Source: Streptomyces panaciradicis (GTDB lineage: Bacteria > Actinomycetota > Actinomycetes > Streptomycetales > Streptomycetaceae). From it: DNA of 64,000 bases. Under the pieces are notes generated by a model that was not told where the DNA came from, made no database searches, and worked only from the letters and a program-made list of their open reading frames with translations. The stretch lies in NCBI RefSeq assembly GCF_023516615.1, contig NZ_JAMGBF010000060.1, positions 41,298-105,297 on the forward strand, in the 5' to 3' direction. Shown one piece after another: positions 33,834 through 42,714 of the stretch. Every line of letters begins with the position of its first letter. Position 1 is the first letter of the stretch. The position numbers and the translations under genes are program-made.

Positions 33834-34895
33834 ATGAGACTCAGAACCGGCCTCTGTTCCGCCGTCTCCGCCCTCTCCGCAGTGGCGCTGCTCAGCGCCT
33901 GCAGTGGCGGCTCCGGCACCGCCTCGTCGAGCGGCGCCCCGCTGGTCGGCGTCGATTACCCGCGCTCCGACACCGACTTCTGGAACTCGTACATCAAGTA
34001 CACGCCTCAGTACGCCAAGCAGCTCGGCCTGTCCCTGAAGACCACGAACTCGCAGAACGACGTCGCCAAACTGACCGCCAACGCGCAGACGTTCATCAGC
34101 CAGGGCGTCAAGGGCATCGCCATGGCCCCGCAGGACACCGCCGCCATCGCGCCGACGCTGGCGCAGCTGGAGGCGAAGAAGATACCGGTCGTCACCGTCG
34201 ACACCCGTCCCGACAGCGGCAAGGTGTTCATGGTGGTGCGCGCGGACAACCGCGCCTACGGCGAGAAGGCCTGTCAGTTCCTCGGCGCGAAGCTGAACGG
34301 CAAGGGCAAGGTCGTCATGCTCGAGGGCGGCCTCGACTCCATCAACGGCCGTGACCGCACCGAGGCGTTCAACGACTGCATGAAGAAGAACTTCCCCGGC
34401 ATCAAGGTGTTCGGCGAGGCCACGAACTGGGACGGCGCGACCGCGGCGCAGAAGCTGCAGACGGACCTGACCGCCAACCCGGACATCAAGGGCGTCTACA
34501 TGCAGTCCAGCTTCGCCCTGTCCGGCACGCTCCAGGTGCTCAAGCAGAAGGGCCTGCTGGTGGGCCCCAAGGACAAGAAGCACGTCTTCATCGTGTCCAA
34601 CGACGGGATCCCCGAGGAGCTCAAGGACATCGCCGCGGGCAAGATCGACGCCACCGTCTCCCAGCCCGCCGACCTGTACGCCAAGTACGCCCTGTACTAC
34701 CTGAAGGCAGCGATCGACGGGAAGACGTTCAAGCCGGGCAAGACCGACCACGACAGCACGATCATCAAGGTCCGTGACGGTCTGCTGGAAGACCAGCTCT
34801 CCGCACCCCTGGTCACCGGCGACGGCGGCACCTACGGCGGCGTGGCCAGTGTCAAGAGCGACGACACCTCGCTGTGGGGCAACAACCTCGGCTGA
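33834..34895 (+). CDS. Sugar ABC transporter substrate-binding lipoprotein
   Basis: A 353-residue exported receptor starting at ATG 33834. Signal peptide and lipobox: ALSAVALLSAC. The mature part is a Peripla_BP_4 fold of the ribose-binding type: SDTDFWNSYIKYTPQYAKQL, GVKGIAMAPQDTAAIAPTLA, VVMLEGGLDSINGRDRTEAF and IVSNDGIPEELKDIAAGKID. It delivers a monosaccharide to the ATPase and permease encoded next. L-fucose is inferred from the catabolic genes downstream and the divergent fucosidase. Confidence 0.92.
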   Translation: MRLRTGLCSAVSALSAVALLSACSGGSGTASSSGAPLVGVDYPRSDTDFWNSYIKYTPQYAKQLGLSLKTTNSQNDVAKLTANAQTFISQGVKGIAMAPQDTAAIAPTLAQLEAKKIPVVTVDTRPDSGKVFMVVRADNRAYGEKACQFLGAKLNGKGKVVMLEGGLDSINGRDRTEAFNDCMKKNFPGIKVFGEATNWDGATAAQKLQTDLTANPDIKGVYMQSSFALSGTLQVLKQKGLLVGPKDKKHVFIVSNDGIPEELKDIAAGKIDATVSQPADLYAKYALYYLKAAIDGKTFKPGKTDHDSTIIKVRDGLLEDQLSAPLVTGDGGTYGGVASVKSDDTSLWGNNLG

Positions 34896-34942
34896 CCTGC
34901 TCTCCCAGGAACCCAACGGCTATCCAGCACAAGGCGGTTGAG

Positions 34943-36508
34943 ATGAGCGACGGGGAGCGTACTGTCACCCCCGCGCCCGCCCCGGCGGACGACGGGCGGG
35001 CCCTCGCAGCCCCGCCGGTCGTCGAGGCGACGGGCATAGTCAAACGATTCGGTCCGACGGTGGCCCTGAACGGCGCCCGGATCACCATCAGGCCCGGTGA
35101 GACCCACGCGCTCGTCGGCCGCAACGGGGCCGGAAAATCGACCCTGGTATCCGTCCTGACGGGCCTGCACGCCCCTGACGAGGGAACGGTCACCTTCGGC
35201 GGCGGTCCCGCACCACGACTCAGCGACCGCGACGCCTGGCGACAGCGCGTGGCCTGTGTCTACCAGAAGTCGACGATCATCCCCACGCTGACCGTCGCGG
35301 AGAACCTCTTCCTGAACCGGCACCACCACGGCCGGGGCCGGCTGATCAGCTGGACCGGCGTACGCCGCCGGGCCCAGGAGCTGCTGTCGACCTGGTCGGT
35401 GGAGGTCGACCCGCAGTCCCCGGCCGGCGAGCTGAGCGTCGAGCAGCGGCAGTTCGTCGAGATCGCCCGGGCACTGTCCTTCGGGGCCCGGTTCATCATC
35501 CTCGACGAGCCCACCGCACAGCTCGACGCGGCGGCGATCAACCGGCTGTTCGACCGTATCCGCGACCTGCAACGCCAGGGCGTGACCTTCCTGTTCATCA
35601 GCCACCATCTGCAGGAGGTCTACGAGATCTGCGACATGGTGACGGTGTTCCGCGACGCGGCGCACATCGTGACCGCCCCGGTCGCCGACCTCCCCCGCGC
35701 CGAGCTGGTCGCGGCGATGACCGGCGAGGCGGCGACCGACCGGCGGCAGGAGCGCGTCGGCAGCCTGGACCACAGCACCGCACCCGCGCTGGCCGTGCAC
35801 GCCCTCGGCAGCGACGACCTCTACACCGACGTCACCTTCCAGGTGGGCGCCGGGGAGATCGTCGGCCTCGCGGGGGCAGCCGCCAGCGGACGGACGGAGG
35901 TCGCCGAGACCGTCGTAGGACTGCGGGCGGCGGCGACCGGGGACCTGGAGATCGCCGGGCACCGGCCGCGGCCGGGCAGCGTGCCCGCCGCGCTCGCCGC
36001 CGGGGCGGGGTTCGTCCCGCAGGACCGGCACCACCAGGGCTTCGTGCCCGACATGTCGATCGCCGACAACGCCACCTTGTCCGTGCCCAAGCGGCTGGGC
36101 AGGAACGGCTTCCTCAGCCGCGACCGCCGGGACCAGCTGGCGGGGCGCATGATCGAGAACCTGGCCATCAAGACACCGGGACCCGAACTGCCCGTGTCCG
36201 CCCTGTCCGGTGGCAACCAGCAGAAGGTCGTCATGGCGCGCGCTTTGGCCGACGACCCCCGGCTGCTGGTGCTGATCAACCCGACCGCGGGCGTGGACGT
36301 GCGCTCCAAGGAGTTCCTCCTCGGCAAGGTCGAGGAGACCGCTGCGTCCGGCACCGGGGTGCTCATCGCCTCCGACGAACTCGACGACCTGCGCATGTGC
36401 GACCGGGTCCTGGTGATGTTCCAGGGCCGAGTGACGACCGAGACAGCCCGCGGCTGGCATGACCACGATCTCGTGGCCGCGATGGAAGGAGTGGACCTCG
36501 ATGCCTGA
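34943..36508 (+). CDS. Sugar ABC transporter ATP-binding protein (two nucleotide-binding domains)
   Basis: A 521-residue RbsA/MglA-type ATPase from ATG 34943. The first domain has Walker A GRNGAGKSTL, a signature ELSVEQRQFVEIARAL and Walker B IILDEPTAQLD. The second has a degenerate Walker A (GAAASGRTEV), signature ALSGGNQQKVVMARALADDP and NPTAGVDVRSKEF. This asymmetry is normal for the CUT2 family, which energises monosaccharide import. It lies 47 bases after the binding protein, and its end overlaps the permease start by 8 bases. Confidence 0.93.
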   Translation: MSDGERTVTPAPAPADDGRALAAPPVVEATGIVKRFGPTVALNGARITIRPGETHALVGRNGAGKSTLVSVLTGLHAPDEGTVTFGGGPAPRLSDRDAWRQRVACVYQKSTIIPTLTVAENLFLNRHHHGRGRLISWTGVRRRAQELLSTWSVEVDPQSPAGELSVEQRQFVEIARALSFGARFIILDEPTAQLDAAAINRLFDRIRDLQRQGVTFLFISHHLQEVYEICDMVTVFRDAAHIVTAPVADLPRAELVAAMTGEAATDRRQERVGSLDHSTAPALAVHALGSDDLYTDVTFQVGAGEIVGLAGAAASGRTEVAETVVGLRAAATGDLEIAGHRPRPGSVPAALAAGAGFVPQDRHHQGFVPDMSIADNATLSVPKRLGRNGFLSRDRRDQLAGRMIENLAIKTPGPELPVSALSGGNQQKVVMARALADDPRLLVLINPTAGVDVRSKEFLLGKVEETAASGTGVLIASDELDDLRMCDRVLVMFQGRVTTETARGWHDHDLVAAMEGVDLDA

Positions 36509-37541
36509 AACCGTCCTCGCCGAGGGCGCCGCCCAGACCGTGGAGCCCATGCAGAAGCGGACCGGGCTGTTCGGCGGCCGGATCCCACTGGCCCGGCTGC
36601 GCGACCTGGCGCTCGTCCCGGCGATCGTCGTCATCGCGATCGTCGGCCAGATCGTCAATCCGGTCTTCCTGCAAGCCGACAACCTCATCAACGTCCTCCA
36701 GACCATGTCCGAGATGGCCCTGCTGGTCCTCGCCCAGACGATGATCCTGATCGTCAAGAAGATGGATCTCTCCCTGGAGTCCACGATGGGCCTGGCGCCG
36801 GGCGTCGCGGCCTGGCTGGTCGTCCCGGCCGGCGCCGGACACGGACTCGGGCTGCTCCCCGGCGCCTGGGCGATCCCCATCACCCTCGCCGTGGGCGCCC
36901 TGGTGGGCGTGATCAACTCGCTGCTGATCATCCGCTTCGGCCTCAACGGCTTCATCGTCACGCTCGGCATGCTGATCGTGCTGCGGGGCATCCTCACCGG
37001 CATCTCCGGCGGGCAGACCTTCTTCCAGCTGCCGCAGTCGATGCTCTACACCGGCACCGCCGAATGGTTCGGCATGCCCGCCTCCATCTGGATCTGCCTG
37101 GCCCTGTTCGCCGTCGCGATCGTGGTGCTCGGCTGGACCAGCTTCGGCCGCTCGCTGTACGCCATCGGCGGCAACGTCGACGCCGCGAAGGCGGCCGGCA
37201 TCCGCACCGACCGGGTGCTGTGGATCGTCATCGTCACCGGCAGCGTGCTCGCCGCCCTCGCCGGGCTGATGCTCTCCGGACGTCTCGCCTCGGTCGCCTC
37301 CGCACAGGGCAACGGCTACATCTTCACCGTCTTCGCCGCCGCCGTCATCGGAGGCATCAGCCTCAACGGTGGCAAGGGCACGATGTTCGGCGCGTTCTGC
37401 GGCATCCTGCTGCTCTTCATGATCCAGAACGTGCTGACGCTGGCCGGTGTGCCCGCCCAGTGGATCGGCGCCCTGAACGGCCTGATCATCCTCGTCGCCC
37501 TCGCCATCTCCCGCATCACCGGCGGCAAGGTCCAGGAATGA
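36501..37541 (+). CDS. Sugar ABC transporter permease (RbsC type)
   Basis: A 346-residue membrane protein from ATG 36501 with GGAAGGAG upstream. It has 8-10 hydrophobic segments from residue about 35 to 340. The family segments are present: NLINVLQTMSEMALLVLAQT, FGLNGFIVTLGMLIVLRGI, SLYAIGGNVDAAKAAGIRTD (the cytoplasmic coupling loop) and AAVIGGISLNGGKGTMFGAF. It forms the membrane channel of the CUT2 importer with the preceding ATPase. About 100 bases separate it from the dehydratase gene, the largest gap in the operon. Confidence 0.93.
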   Translation: MPETVLAEGAAQTVEPMQKRTGLFGGRIPLARLRDLALVPAIVVIAIVGQIVNPVFLQADNLINVLQTMSEMALLVLAQTMILIVKKMDLSLESTMGLAPGVAAWLVVPAGAGHGLGLLPGAWAIPITLAVGALVGVINSLLIIRFGLNGFIVTLGMLIVLRGILTGISGGQTFFQLPQSMLYTGTAEWFGMPASIWICLALFAVAIVVLGWTSFGRSLYAIGGNVDAAKAAGIRTDRVLWIVIVTGSVLAALAGLMLSGRLASVASAQGNGYIFTVFAAAVIGGISLNGGKGTMFGAFCGILLLFMIQNVLTLAGVPAQWIGALNGLIILVALAISRITGGKVQE

Positions 37542-37641
37542 CCCGGGCGGCCCGCCGGCCGCCCGATCTCCGCCGCGTTCACGTCTCGCCGCAAAGAGGG
37601 GAACCGATCCCCCCTCCTTGCTCCTCACAGGAGTTGCCGCC

Positions 37642-38967
37642 ATGTCCTCCCCCGTGCCCGCATCCGCCCGCATCACCGCCCTGGACGTCCTGGACGTGCG
37701 GTTCCCGACCTCCGAACACCTCGACGGCTCGGACGCCATGAACCCCGAGCCCGACTACTCGGCCGCCTACGTGGTTCTGCGCACCGATGCGGGCGACGGA
37801 CTGGAGGGCCACGCCCTCGCCTTCACCACCGGACGTGGCAACGACGCCCAGGCCGCCGCCATCGCCACCCTCGCCCCGTACGTGGTTGGCCTGTCGGTGG
37901 AGGAAGTCTGCTCCGACCTCGGCGCCTTCTCCCGCTCCCTCGTCCACGACCCCCAACTGCGCTGGCTGGGACCCGAGAAGGGCGCCATCCACATGGCGAC
38001 CGGCGCCGTCGTCAACGCCGCCTGGGACCTGGCCGCCAAGCGCGCCGGAAAGCCCGTGTGGCGCTTCCTCGGCGAGATGTCGCCGCAGGAGCTGGTCGCA
38101 CAGGTGGACTTCCGCTGGCTGTCCGACGCGCTGACCCCCGAGGACGCGCTGGAGATCCTGCGCCGCGCCGAGCCGGGCCGCGAGGAGCGCATCGCCCACC
38201 TGCTGCAGGTGGGCTACCCCGCCTACACCACCACCCCGGGCTGGCTGGGCTACTCCGACGAGAAGCTCGCCCGCCTGGCCCGTGAAGCCGTCGCGGACGG
38301 CTTCACCCAGATCAAGCTGAAGGTCGGCGCCGACCTTGAGGACGACATACGGCGCCTGCGCGTGGCACGCGAGACCGTCGGCCCGGACATCCGCATCGCC
38401 GTCGACGCCAACCAGCGATGGGACATCCAGCCCGCCATCGACTGGATGCGGGCCCTGGCCCCCTACGACCCGTACTGGATCGAGGAGCCCACCTCTCCCG
38501 ACGACATCCTCGGCCACGCCGCCGTCCGCCGGGCCGTCAGCCCCATCAAGGTGGCCACCGGCGAGCACATCGCCAACCGGGTCGTCTTCAAGCAGCTCCT
38601 CCAGGCGGGCGCCGTGGACATCGTGCAGATCGACTCCGCCCGCGTCGGGGGCGTCAACGAGAACATCGCCATCCTGCTGCTCGCCGCCAAGTTCGGCGTC
38701 CCGGTCTGCCCGCACGCCGGCGGAGTCGGCCTGTGCGAGATGGTCCAGCACCTGTCCATGTTCGACTACGTCGCCGTCTCCGGCACCACCGAGGACCGCG
38801 TCATCGAGTACGTCGACCACCTGCACGAGCACTTCGTCGACCCCGTCCGCATCGCCGACGGCCACTACCTCGCCCCCACCGTGCCCGGACTGAGCGCGCA
38901 GATGCTGCCGGACTCGCTCAAGGAGTACGCGTACCCGGACGGCCCCGTCTGGACGGCCCGTGCCTGA
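37642..38967 (+). CDS. L-fuconate dehydratase (enolase superfamily)
   Basis: A 441-residue enzyme from ATG 37642, with CAGGAG upstream. It removes water from L-fuconate to give 2-keto-3-deoxy-L-fuconate. The enolase-superfamily residues are in place: KLK (Lys225, Lys227), the metal ligands in VDANQRWD, WIEEPTSPDD and TGEHIANR, and the catalytic His in CPHAGGVGLCEM (His358). The opening FPTSEHLDGSDAMNPEPDYS and the GRGNDAQ segment are typical of fuconate dehydratases. It overlaps the lactonase start by 8 bases. Confidence 0.92.
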   Translation: MSSPVPASARITALDVLDVRFPTSEHLDGSDAMNPEPDYSAAYVVLRTDAGDGLEGHALAFTTGRGNDAQAAAIATLAPYVVGLSVEEVCSDLGAFSRSLVHDPQLRWLGPEKGAIHMATGAVVNAAWDLAAKRAGKPVWRFLGEMSPQELVAQVDFRWLSDALTPEDALEILRRAEPGREERIAHLLQVGYPAYTTTPGWLGYSDEKLARLAREAVADGFTQIKLKVGADLEDDIRRLRVARETVGPDIRIAVDANQRWDIQPAIDWMRALAPYDPYWIEEPTSPDDILGHAAVRRAVSPIKVATGEHIANRVVFKQLLQAGAVDIVQIDSARVGGVNENIAILLLAAKFGVPVCPHAGGVGLCEMVQHLSMFDYVAVSGTTEDRVIEYVDHLHEHFVDPVRIADGHYLAPTVPGLSAQMLPDSLKEYAYPDGPVWTARA

Positions 38968-39862
38968 CGCCCAGATCCTCGTCGACGCCCATCACCACGT
39001 GTGGGACCTGGACATCCGGCCGCAGTCCTGGCTCGACGAGCCCGGACACGAGCCGATCCGCCGTACCTTCGGCATCGGCGACCTGCGCACGGCCGCGGCC
39101 GCGACTGTGGCGAAGCGGCGGCTGGAGTGCTCGGTGCTCGTCCAGTGCGTGACGTCGGTCGACGAGACGCGCGAGTTCCTCGCCCTCGCCGGCAGTGACC
39201 CGCTCATAGGCGCGGTCGTCGGCTGGGTGGATCTCACGTCCCCGGCGATCGGTGACGTACTCGACGACCTGCGTGCCGGACCCGGCGGCAGCCACCTGCG
39301 GGCCATACGTCACCTCGTCCAGGGGGAGGCCGATGCCGCCTGGCTGCAACAGCCGTCGGTGGAGCGGGGACTTCGGGCGGTCGGCGAACGGGGCCTCGGG
39401 TACGACCTGCTCATCAGCAGCCACCAGTTCCCCCAGGCCATCCGCCTGGCCGAACGCCTTCCCGACCTTCCCCTGGTCCTCGACCACGCCGGAAAACCGC
39501 CCATCGCCCGGCAGGACCTGGACGACTGGGAGCGGGGCGTGCGGCAGCTGGCCGCACATCCCCAGGTGCGGTGCAAGGTGTCGGGTCTGGCCACCGAGGC
39601 CGACCACGAGCAGTGGACCGTCGACGACATCCGGCCGGTGTGGGAGGTCCTGCTGGCGGCCTTCGGCCCCGACCGGCTGATGTTCGGCTCGGACTGGCCG
39701 GTCTGCGTCCTGGCCGGCGGCTGGAACCGCTGGGCCGCCACCGTCGAGGAACTCCTGGCCGGCTGCTCCGCCGCCGAGACCGAGGCGGTCCTGGCCGGCA
39801 CCGCCACCACGTTCTACCGCCTCGACCCCGGTCGAAGGAAAGAGAGGACTCCGTGCTGCTGA
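38960..39862 (+). CDS. Amidohydrolase-family L-fucono-lactonase
   Basis: A 300-residue hydrolase from GTG 38960, inside the end of the dehydratase gene. It has the amidohydrolase_2 signature LVDAHHHVWDLD at the start, LVLDHAGKPPIARQDLDDWE, KVSGL and the metal-site GSDWPVCVLAGGW. Family members in fucose clusters open L-fucono-1,5-lactone to L-fuconate, the step between the dehydrogenase and dehydratase. The C-terminal end (RRKERTPCC) overlaps the mutarotase gene by 10 bases. Confidence 0.88.
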   Translation: MPDAQILVDAHHHVWDLDIRPQSWLDEPGHEPIRRTFGIGDLRTAAAATVAKRRLECSVLVQCVTSVDETREFLALAGSDPLIGAVVGWVDLTSPAIGDVLDDLRAGPGGSHLRAIRHLVQGEADAAWLQQPSVERGLRAVGERGLGYDLLISSHQFPQAIRLAERLPDLPLVLDHAGKPPIARQDLDDWERGVRQLAAHPQVRCKVSGLATEADHEQWTVDDIRPVWEVLLAAFGPDRLMFGSDWPVCVLAGGWNRWAATVEELLAGCSAAETEAVLAGTATTFYRLDPGRRKERTPCC

Positions 39863-40290
39863 CCGAACTGCTGCACCCGGGCATCCTCCAAGCCCTGGCG
39901 GGCGCCGGGCATGGAGCCCGGGTCCTGCTCGCCGACGGCCACTACCCGGCGTGTACGGCAACCGGCCCGCGCGCCAGGACCGTCCATCTCAACCTCGCAC
40001 CGGGTCTGCTGGACGTCACCACCGTGCTCGACGTCCTGCTGCGGGCCCTGCCCGTCGAGTCGGCGCACGTGATGGTGCCGCCCGAGGAGGAGCCGGAGCC
40101 GCCGGCCATCGGCGAGTACCGCTCGATGCTGACGTCCGTCCCCGTCGAGACACTGGGCCGCTTCGAGTTCTACGACGCCGCCCGCTCACCCGACCTGGCC
40201 CTGGCGATCGTCACCGCCGACACCCGCACCTACGCCAACCTGCTGCTCACCATCGGCGTCCGCGCTGAAGGGACCCTGAGAACACGATGA
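39853..40290 (+). CDS. fucU: L-fucose mutarotase (RbsD/FucU family)
   Basis: A 145-residue protein from GTG 39853 with an AGAGAGGA site. The family hallmarks are LLHPGILQALAGAGHG, the catalytic-His segment LLADGHYPA, and the C-terminal ADTRTYANLLLTIGV. It speeds exchange of alpha and beta anomers of L-fucose, supplying the form used by the dehydrogenase. The long loop PPEEEPEPPAIGEY is usual for FucU. It overlaps the next gene by 4 bases. Confidence 0.9.
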   Translation: MLLTELLHPGILQALAGAGHGARVLLADGHYPACTATGPRARTVHLNLAPGLLDVTTVLDVLLRALPVESAHVMVPPEEEPEPPAIGEYRSMLTSVPVETLGRFEFYDAARSPDLALAIVTADTRTYANLLLTIGVRAEGTLRTR

Positions 40291-41330
40291 CACTCGCAGT
40301 CCGCTACCTCTCCGCCCGCACCCTGGACACCGCGCCCGCCGAGAGCCCGTCCCCCGGCCCCGGCGAGGTGGAGATCGCCCCCGCCTACGTAGGTATCTGC
40401 GGCACCGACCTGCACATCTTCCACGGAGACATGGACGCCCGGGTCGCCGTGCCCGCCGTCCTCGGGCACGAGATGTCCGGCCGTGTCGTGCGGGTGGGTG
40501 CCGGCGTGGAGGGCTGGGCAGCCGGTGACGCGGTCACCGTGATGCCGCTGCGCTGGGACGACACCTGCCCGGCCTGCCTCGCCGGGCATCAACACATCTG
40601 CCAGCACCTCGACTTCATCGGGATCGACTCCCCGGGCGCGATGCAGCAACGCTGGACCGTGCCCGCCTCGACACTGGTCCGGCTGCCCGGCTCCCTTGCC
40701 CTGGACCACGCGGCCCTCGTGGAGCCCACCGCGGTTGCGGTGCACGACGTCGGTCGGGCACAGATCCGCGACGGTGAGAAGGCCGTCGTGGTCGGCGGCG
40801 GCCCCGTCGGAATCCTCATCGCGCTGGTCGCCCGGGCAGCCGGGGCCGACGTCCGGGTGGTCGAACTCAGCCCTCACCGGCGGCGTCTCGCCGAGGAGTT
40901 GGGGCTGGCCGCGTGGGATCCGGGTGCCGAGGACCTGGCCGAGCTGGTCCGGCAGTGGGCCGGCGAGGCCGGCGCGGACGTCGCCTTCGAGGTGTCCGGC
41001 GCGCAAGGCGGAGTGGACACCGCCGTCGAGGTGCTCGGCGTGCGCGGCCGGCTCTGCCTGGTCGCCATCCACCCCCGCCCCCGCGAGATCAACCTGCACC
41101 GCTTCTTCTGGCGCGAACTCACCCTCGTCGGGGCCCGGTTGTACGACCGCTCCGACTTCGAGAAGGCGGTCACCCTGGTGGCCGACGGCACCATCCCGGC
41201 CGAGCGGTTGATCAGCAAGGTGGTGCCGCTCACCGAGGCACCCGCGGCGTTCGAGGCCCTGGAGGGCGGCGGTGACGTGATGAAGATCCTCGTGGACTGC
41301 ACCGGCGAGGCCCAGGAGGCAGCCGAATGA
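40287..41330 (+). CDS. Zinc-dependent alcohol (polyol/sugar) dehydrogenase
   Basis: A 347-residue medium-chain dehydrogenase. Catalytic zinc ligands are in GICGTDLH and LGHEMSGRV, and the NAD-binding motif is VVVGGGPVGIL. The structural zinc loop reads WDDTCPACLAGHQHIC, with Asp where the first Cys is usual, so structural zinc may be weak. The family includes sorbitol, threonine and L-fuconate-pathway dehydrogenases; the precise substrate is open. It is coupled by 4-base overlaps to both the mutarotase and the SDR genes, so it belongs to the fucose operon. Confidence 0.87.
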   Translation: MTLAVRYLSARTLDTAPAESPSPGPGEVEIAPAYVGICGTDLHIFHGDMDARVAVPAVLGHEMSGRVVRVGAGVEGWAAGDAVTVMPLRWDDTCPACLAGHQHICQHLDFIGIDSPGAMQQRWTVPASTLVRLPGSLALDHAALVEPTAVAVHDVGRAQIRDGEKAVVVGGGPVGILIALVARAAGADVRVVELSPHRRRLAEELGLAAWDPGAEDLAELVRQWAGEAGADVAFEVSGAQGGVDTAVEVLGVRGRLCLVAIHPRPREINLHRFFWRELTLVGARLYDRSDFEKAVTLVADGTIPAERLISKVVPLTEAPAAFEALEGGGDVMKILVDCTGEAQEAAE

Positions 41331-42088
41331 ACGCCTTCGACCTCACCGGGAAGCTCGCCGTCGTCACCGGAGCCCGGCGCGGGATCGGCCGGGCCATGGC
41401 CCGCGCGCTCGCCGGAGCCGGCGCGGACGTCATCGGGGTGAGCGCCAACCTGGAGGAGACCGGCAGCGCGGTCGAGAAGGACGTCCGCGCCGCGGGCCGC
41501 ACCTTCGAGGCGATCCGCACCGACTTCGCCGACCCCCAAGCCGTCCGGGCGCTGGGCGCGGATCTCGCGGGCCGGGAGCGTCCGGTGGACATCCTGGTCA
41601 ACAACGCGGGCACGATCCGTCGCGCCCCGGCCGCCGAACACACTGACGACGACTGGGAGTTGGTCCTCCAGGTCAACCTGAGTGCGCAGTTCGTGCTCAC
41701 CCGGGCGGTCGGCGCGACGATGGTGGCCCGCGGCCAGGGGAAAGTCATCTTCACGGCCTCCCTGCTCAGCTTCCAGGGCGGCATCACCGTCCCCGGCTAC
41801 ACCGCCGCCAAGCACGGCATCGCCGGGCTCACCAAGGCCCTGGCCAACGAATGGGCCCCGCACGGCGTCAACGTCAACGCCATCGCGCCGGGCTACATCG
41901 CCACCGACAACACCCAGGCCCTCCAGGACGACCCGGCCCGCAGCAAGGCGATCCTGGACCGCATCCCAGCGGCGCGGTGGGGCAACGCCGACGACCTCGC
42001 GGGCGCCACGGTCTTCCTGGCCTCCGACGCCGCCGCGTACATTCACGGCGCCGTGCTGCCCGTCGACGGCGGATGGCTCGGCCGATGA
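41327..42088 (+). CDS. SDR dehydrogenase, KduD-like, of keto-deoxy sugar acid metabolism
   Basis: A 253-residue classical SDR: TGARRGIGRAMARALAGAGA, NNAGTIRRAP, catalytic Ser in TASLLSFQGG, YTAAK and the C-terminal VFLASDAAAYIHGAVLPVDG. The NNAGTIRRxPAAEH segment is typical of 2-deoxy-gluconate/KduD-type enzymes. In a fucose operon it most likely oxidises 2-keto-3-deoxy-L-fuconate at C4, or another pathway intermediate. A hydrolase for the diketo product is not encoded here. It overlaps neighbours by 4 bases on both sides. Confidence 0.88.
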   Translation: MNAFDLTGKLAVVTGARRGIGRAMARALAGAGADVIGVSANLEETGSAVEKDVRAAGRTFEAIRTDFADPQAVRALGADLAGRERPVDILVNNAGTIRRAPAAEHTDDDWELVLQVNLSAQFVLTRAVGATMVARGQGKVIFTASLLSFQGGITVPGYTAAKHGIAGLTKALANEWAPHGVNVNAIAPGYIATDNTQALQDDPARSKAILDRIPAARWGNADDLAGATVFLASDAAAYIHGAVLPVDGGWLGR

Positions 42089-42714
42089 CCACCGACTTGA
42101 CCACCGTCCTGGCCGGAGCCCGCCTCCTGCCGGTACTGACCGTGCCGTCCGCCGCGACCGCCGGCCCACTGGCCGACTCGCTCGCGGCGGGCGGCGCCCG
42201 GTGCGCCGAGGTCACCTTCCGTACCCCGGACGCCGAGCGGGTGCTCAAAACGATGGCGGCCCACGGCGGCCTGGCTGTCGGTGCGGGCACCGTGCTCACG
42301 CCCGAGCAGGCGGAACGTGCGGTGGCAGCCGGAGCCCGCTTCGTCGTTTCTCCGGGCTATGACGAGGAAGTCATCGCCAAGTGCCGGGAGCTGAGGGTGC
42401 CCGTGGTGCCCGGCATCGCCACCGCCACCGAGCTGATGCGGGCCCTGAAGGCGGGACTCGACATCGTCAAGCTCTTCCCTGCCGAGCCGCTCGGCGGCCT
42501 GCGTGCGCTCCGCGCGCTCGCAGCGCCCTTCCCGGCAGTGCGCTTCGTGCCCACCGGCGGGATCGACGCCACCCGCCTGACCGCCTACCTGGCCGATCGG
42601 GCGGTCCTCGCGGTGGGCGGCAGCTGGATGGCCACCGCCGCCCATCTGGAGCGGGGGGACTACCACGAGATCCGCCGACTGACGGCCGACGCCGTGGACA
42701 GGAGCACGACGTGA
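42085..42714 (+). CDS. KDPG/KHG-family aldolase
   Basis: A 209-residue class I aldolase splitting 2-keto-3-deoxy sugar acids (or their 6-phosphates) to pyruvate and an aldehyde. Seen: CAEVTFRTPD with the catalytic Glu, VGAGTVLTPEQAERAVAAGA, FVVSPGYDEEV, and the Schiff-base Lys129 in GLDIVKLFPAEPLGG, then FVPTGGID. With 2-keto-3-deoxy-L-fuconate the products would be pyruvate and L-lactaldehyde. It is coupled by 4-base overlaps to the SDR and kinase genes. Confidence 0.92.
   Translation: MTTDLTTVLAGARLLPVLTVPSAATAGPLADSLAAGGARCAEVTFRTPDAERVLKTMAAHGGLAVGAGTVLTPEQAERAVAAGARFVVSPGYDEEVIAKCRELRVPVVPGIATATELMRALKAGLDIVKLFPAEPLGGLRALRALAAPFPAVRFVPTGGIDATRLTAYLADRAVLAVGGSWMATAAHLERGDYHEIRRLTADAVDRSTT

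Noticed and set aside
33807..34916. Long minus-strand frame opposite the sugar-binding protein
   Set aside because: Arises from codon bias of the real plus-strand gene; no start signal and no family resemblance.
34832..37003. 723-codon minus-strand frame opposite the ABC transporter genes
   Set aside because: Crosses two clear plus-strand transporter genes and has no recognisable domain.
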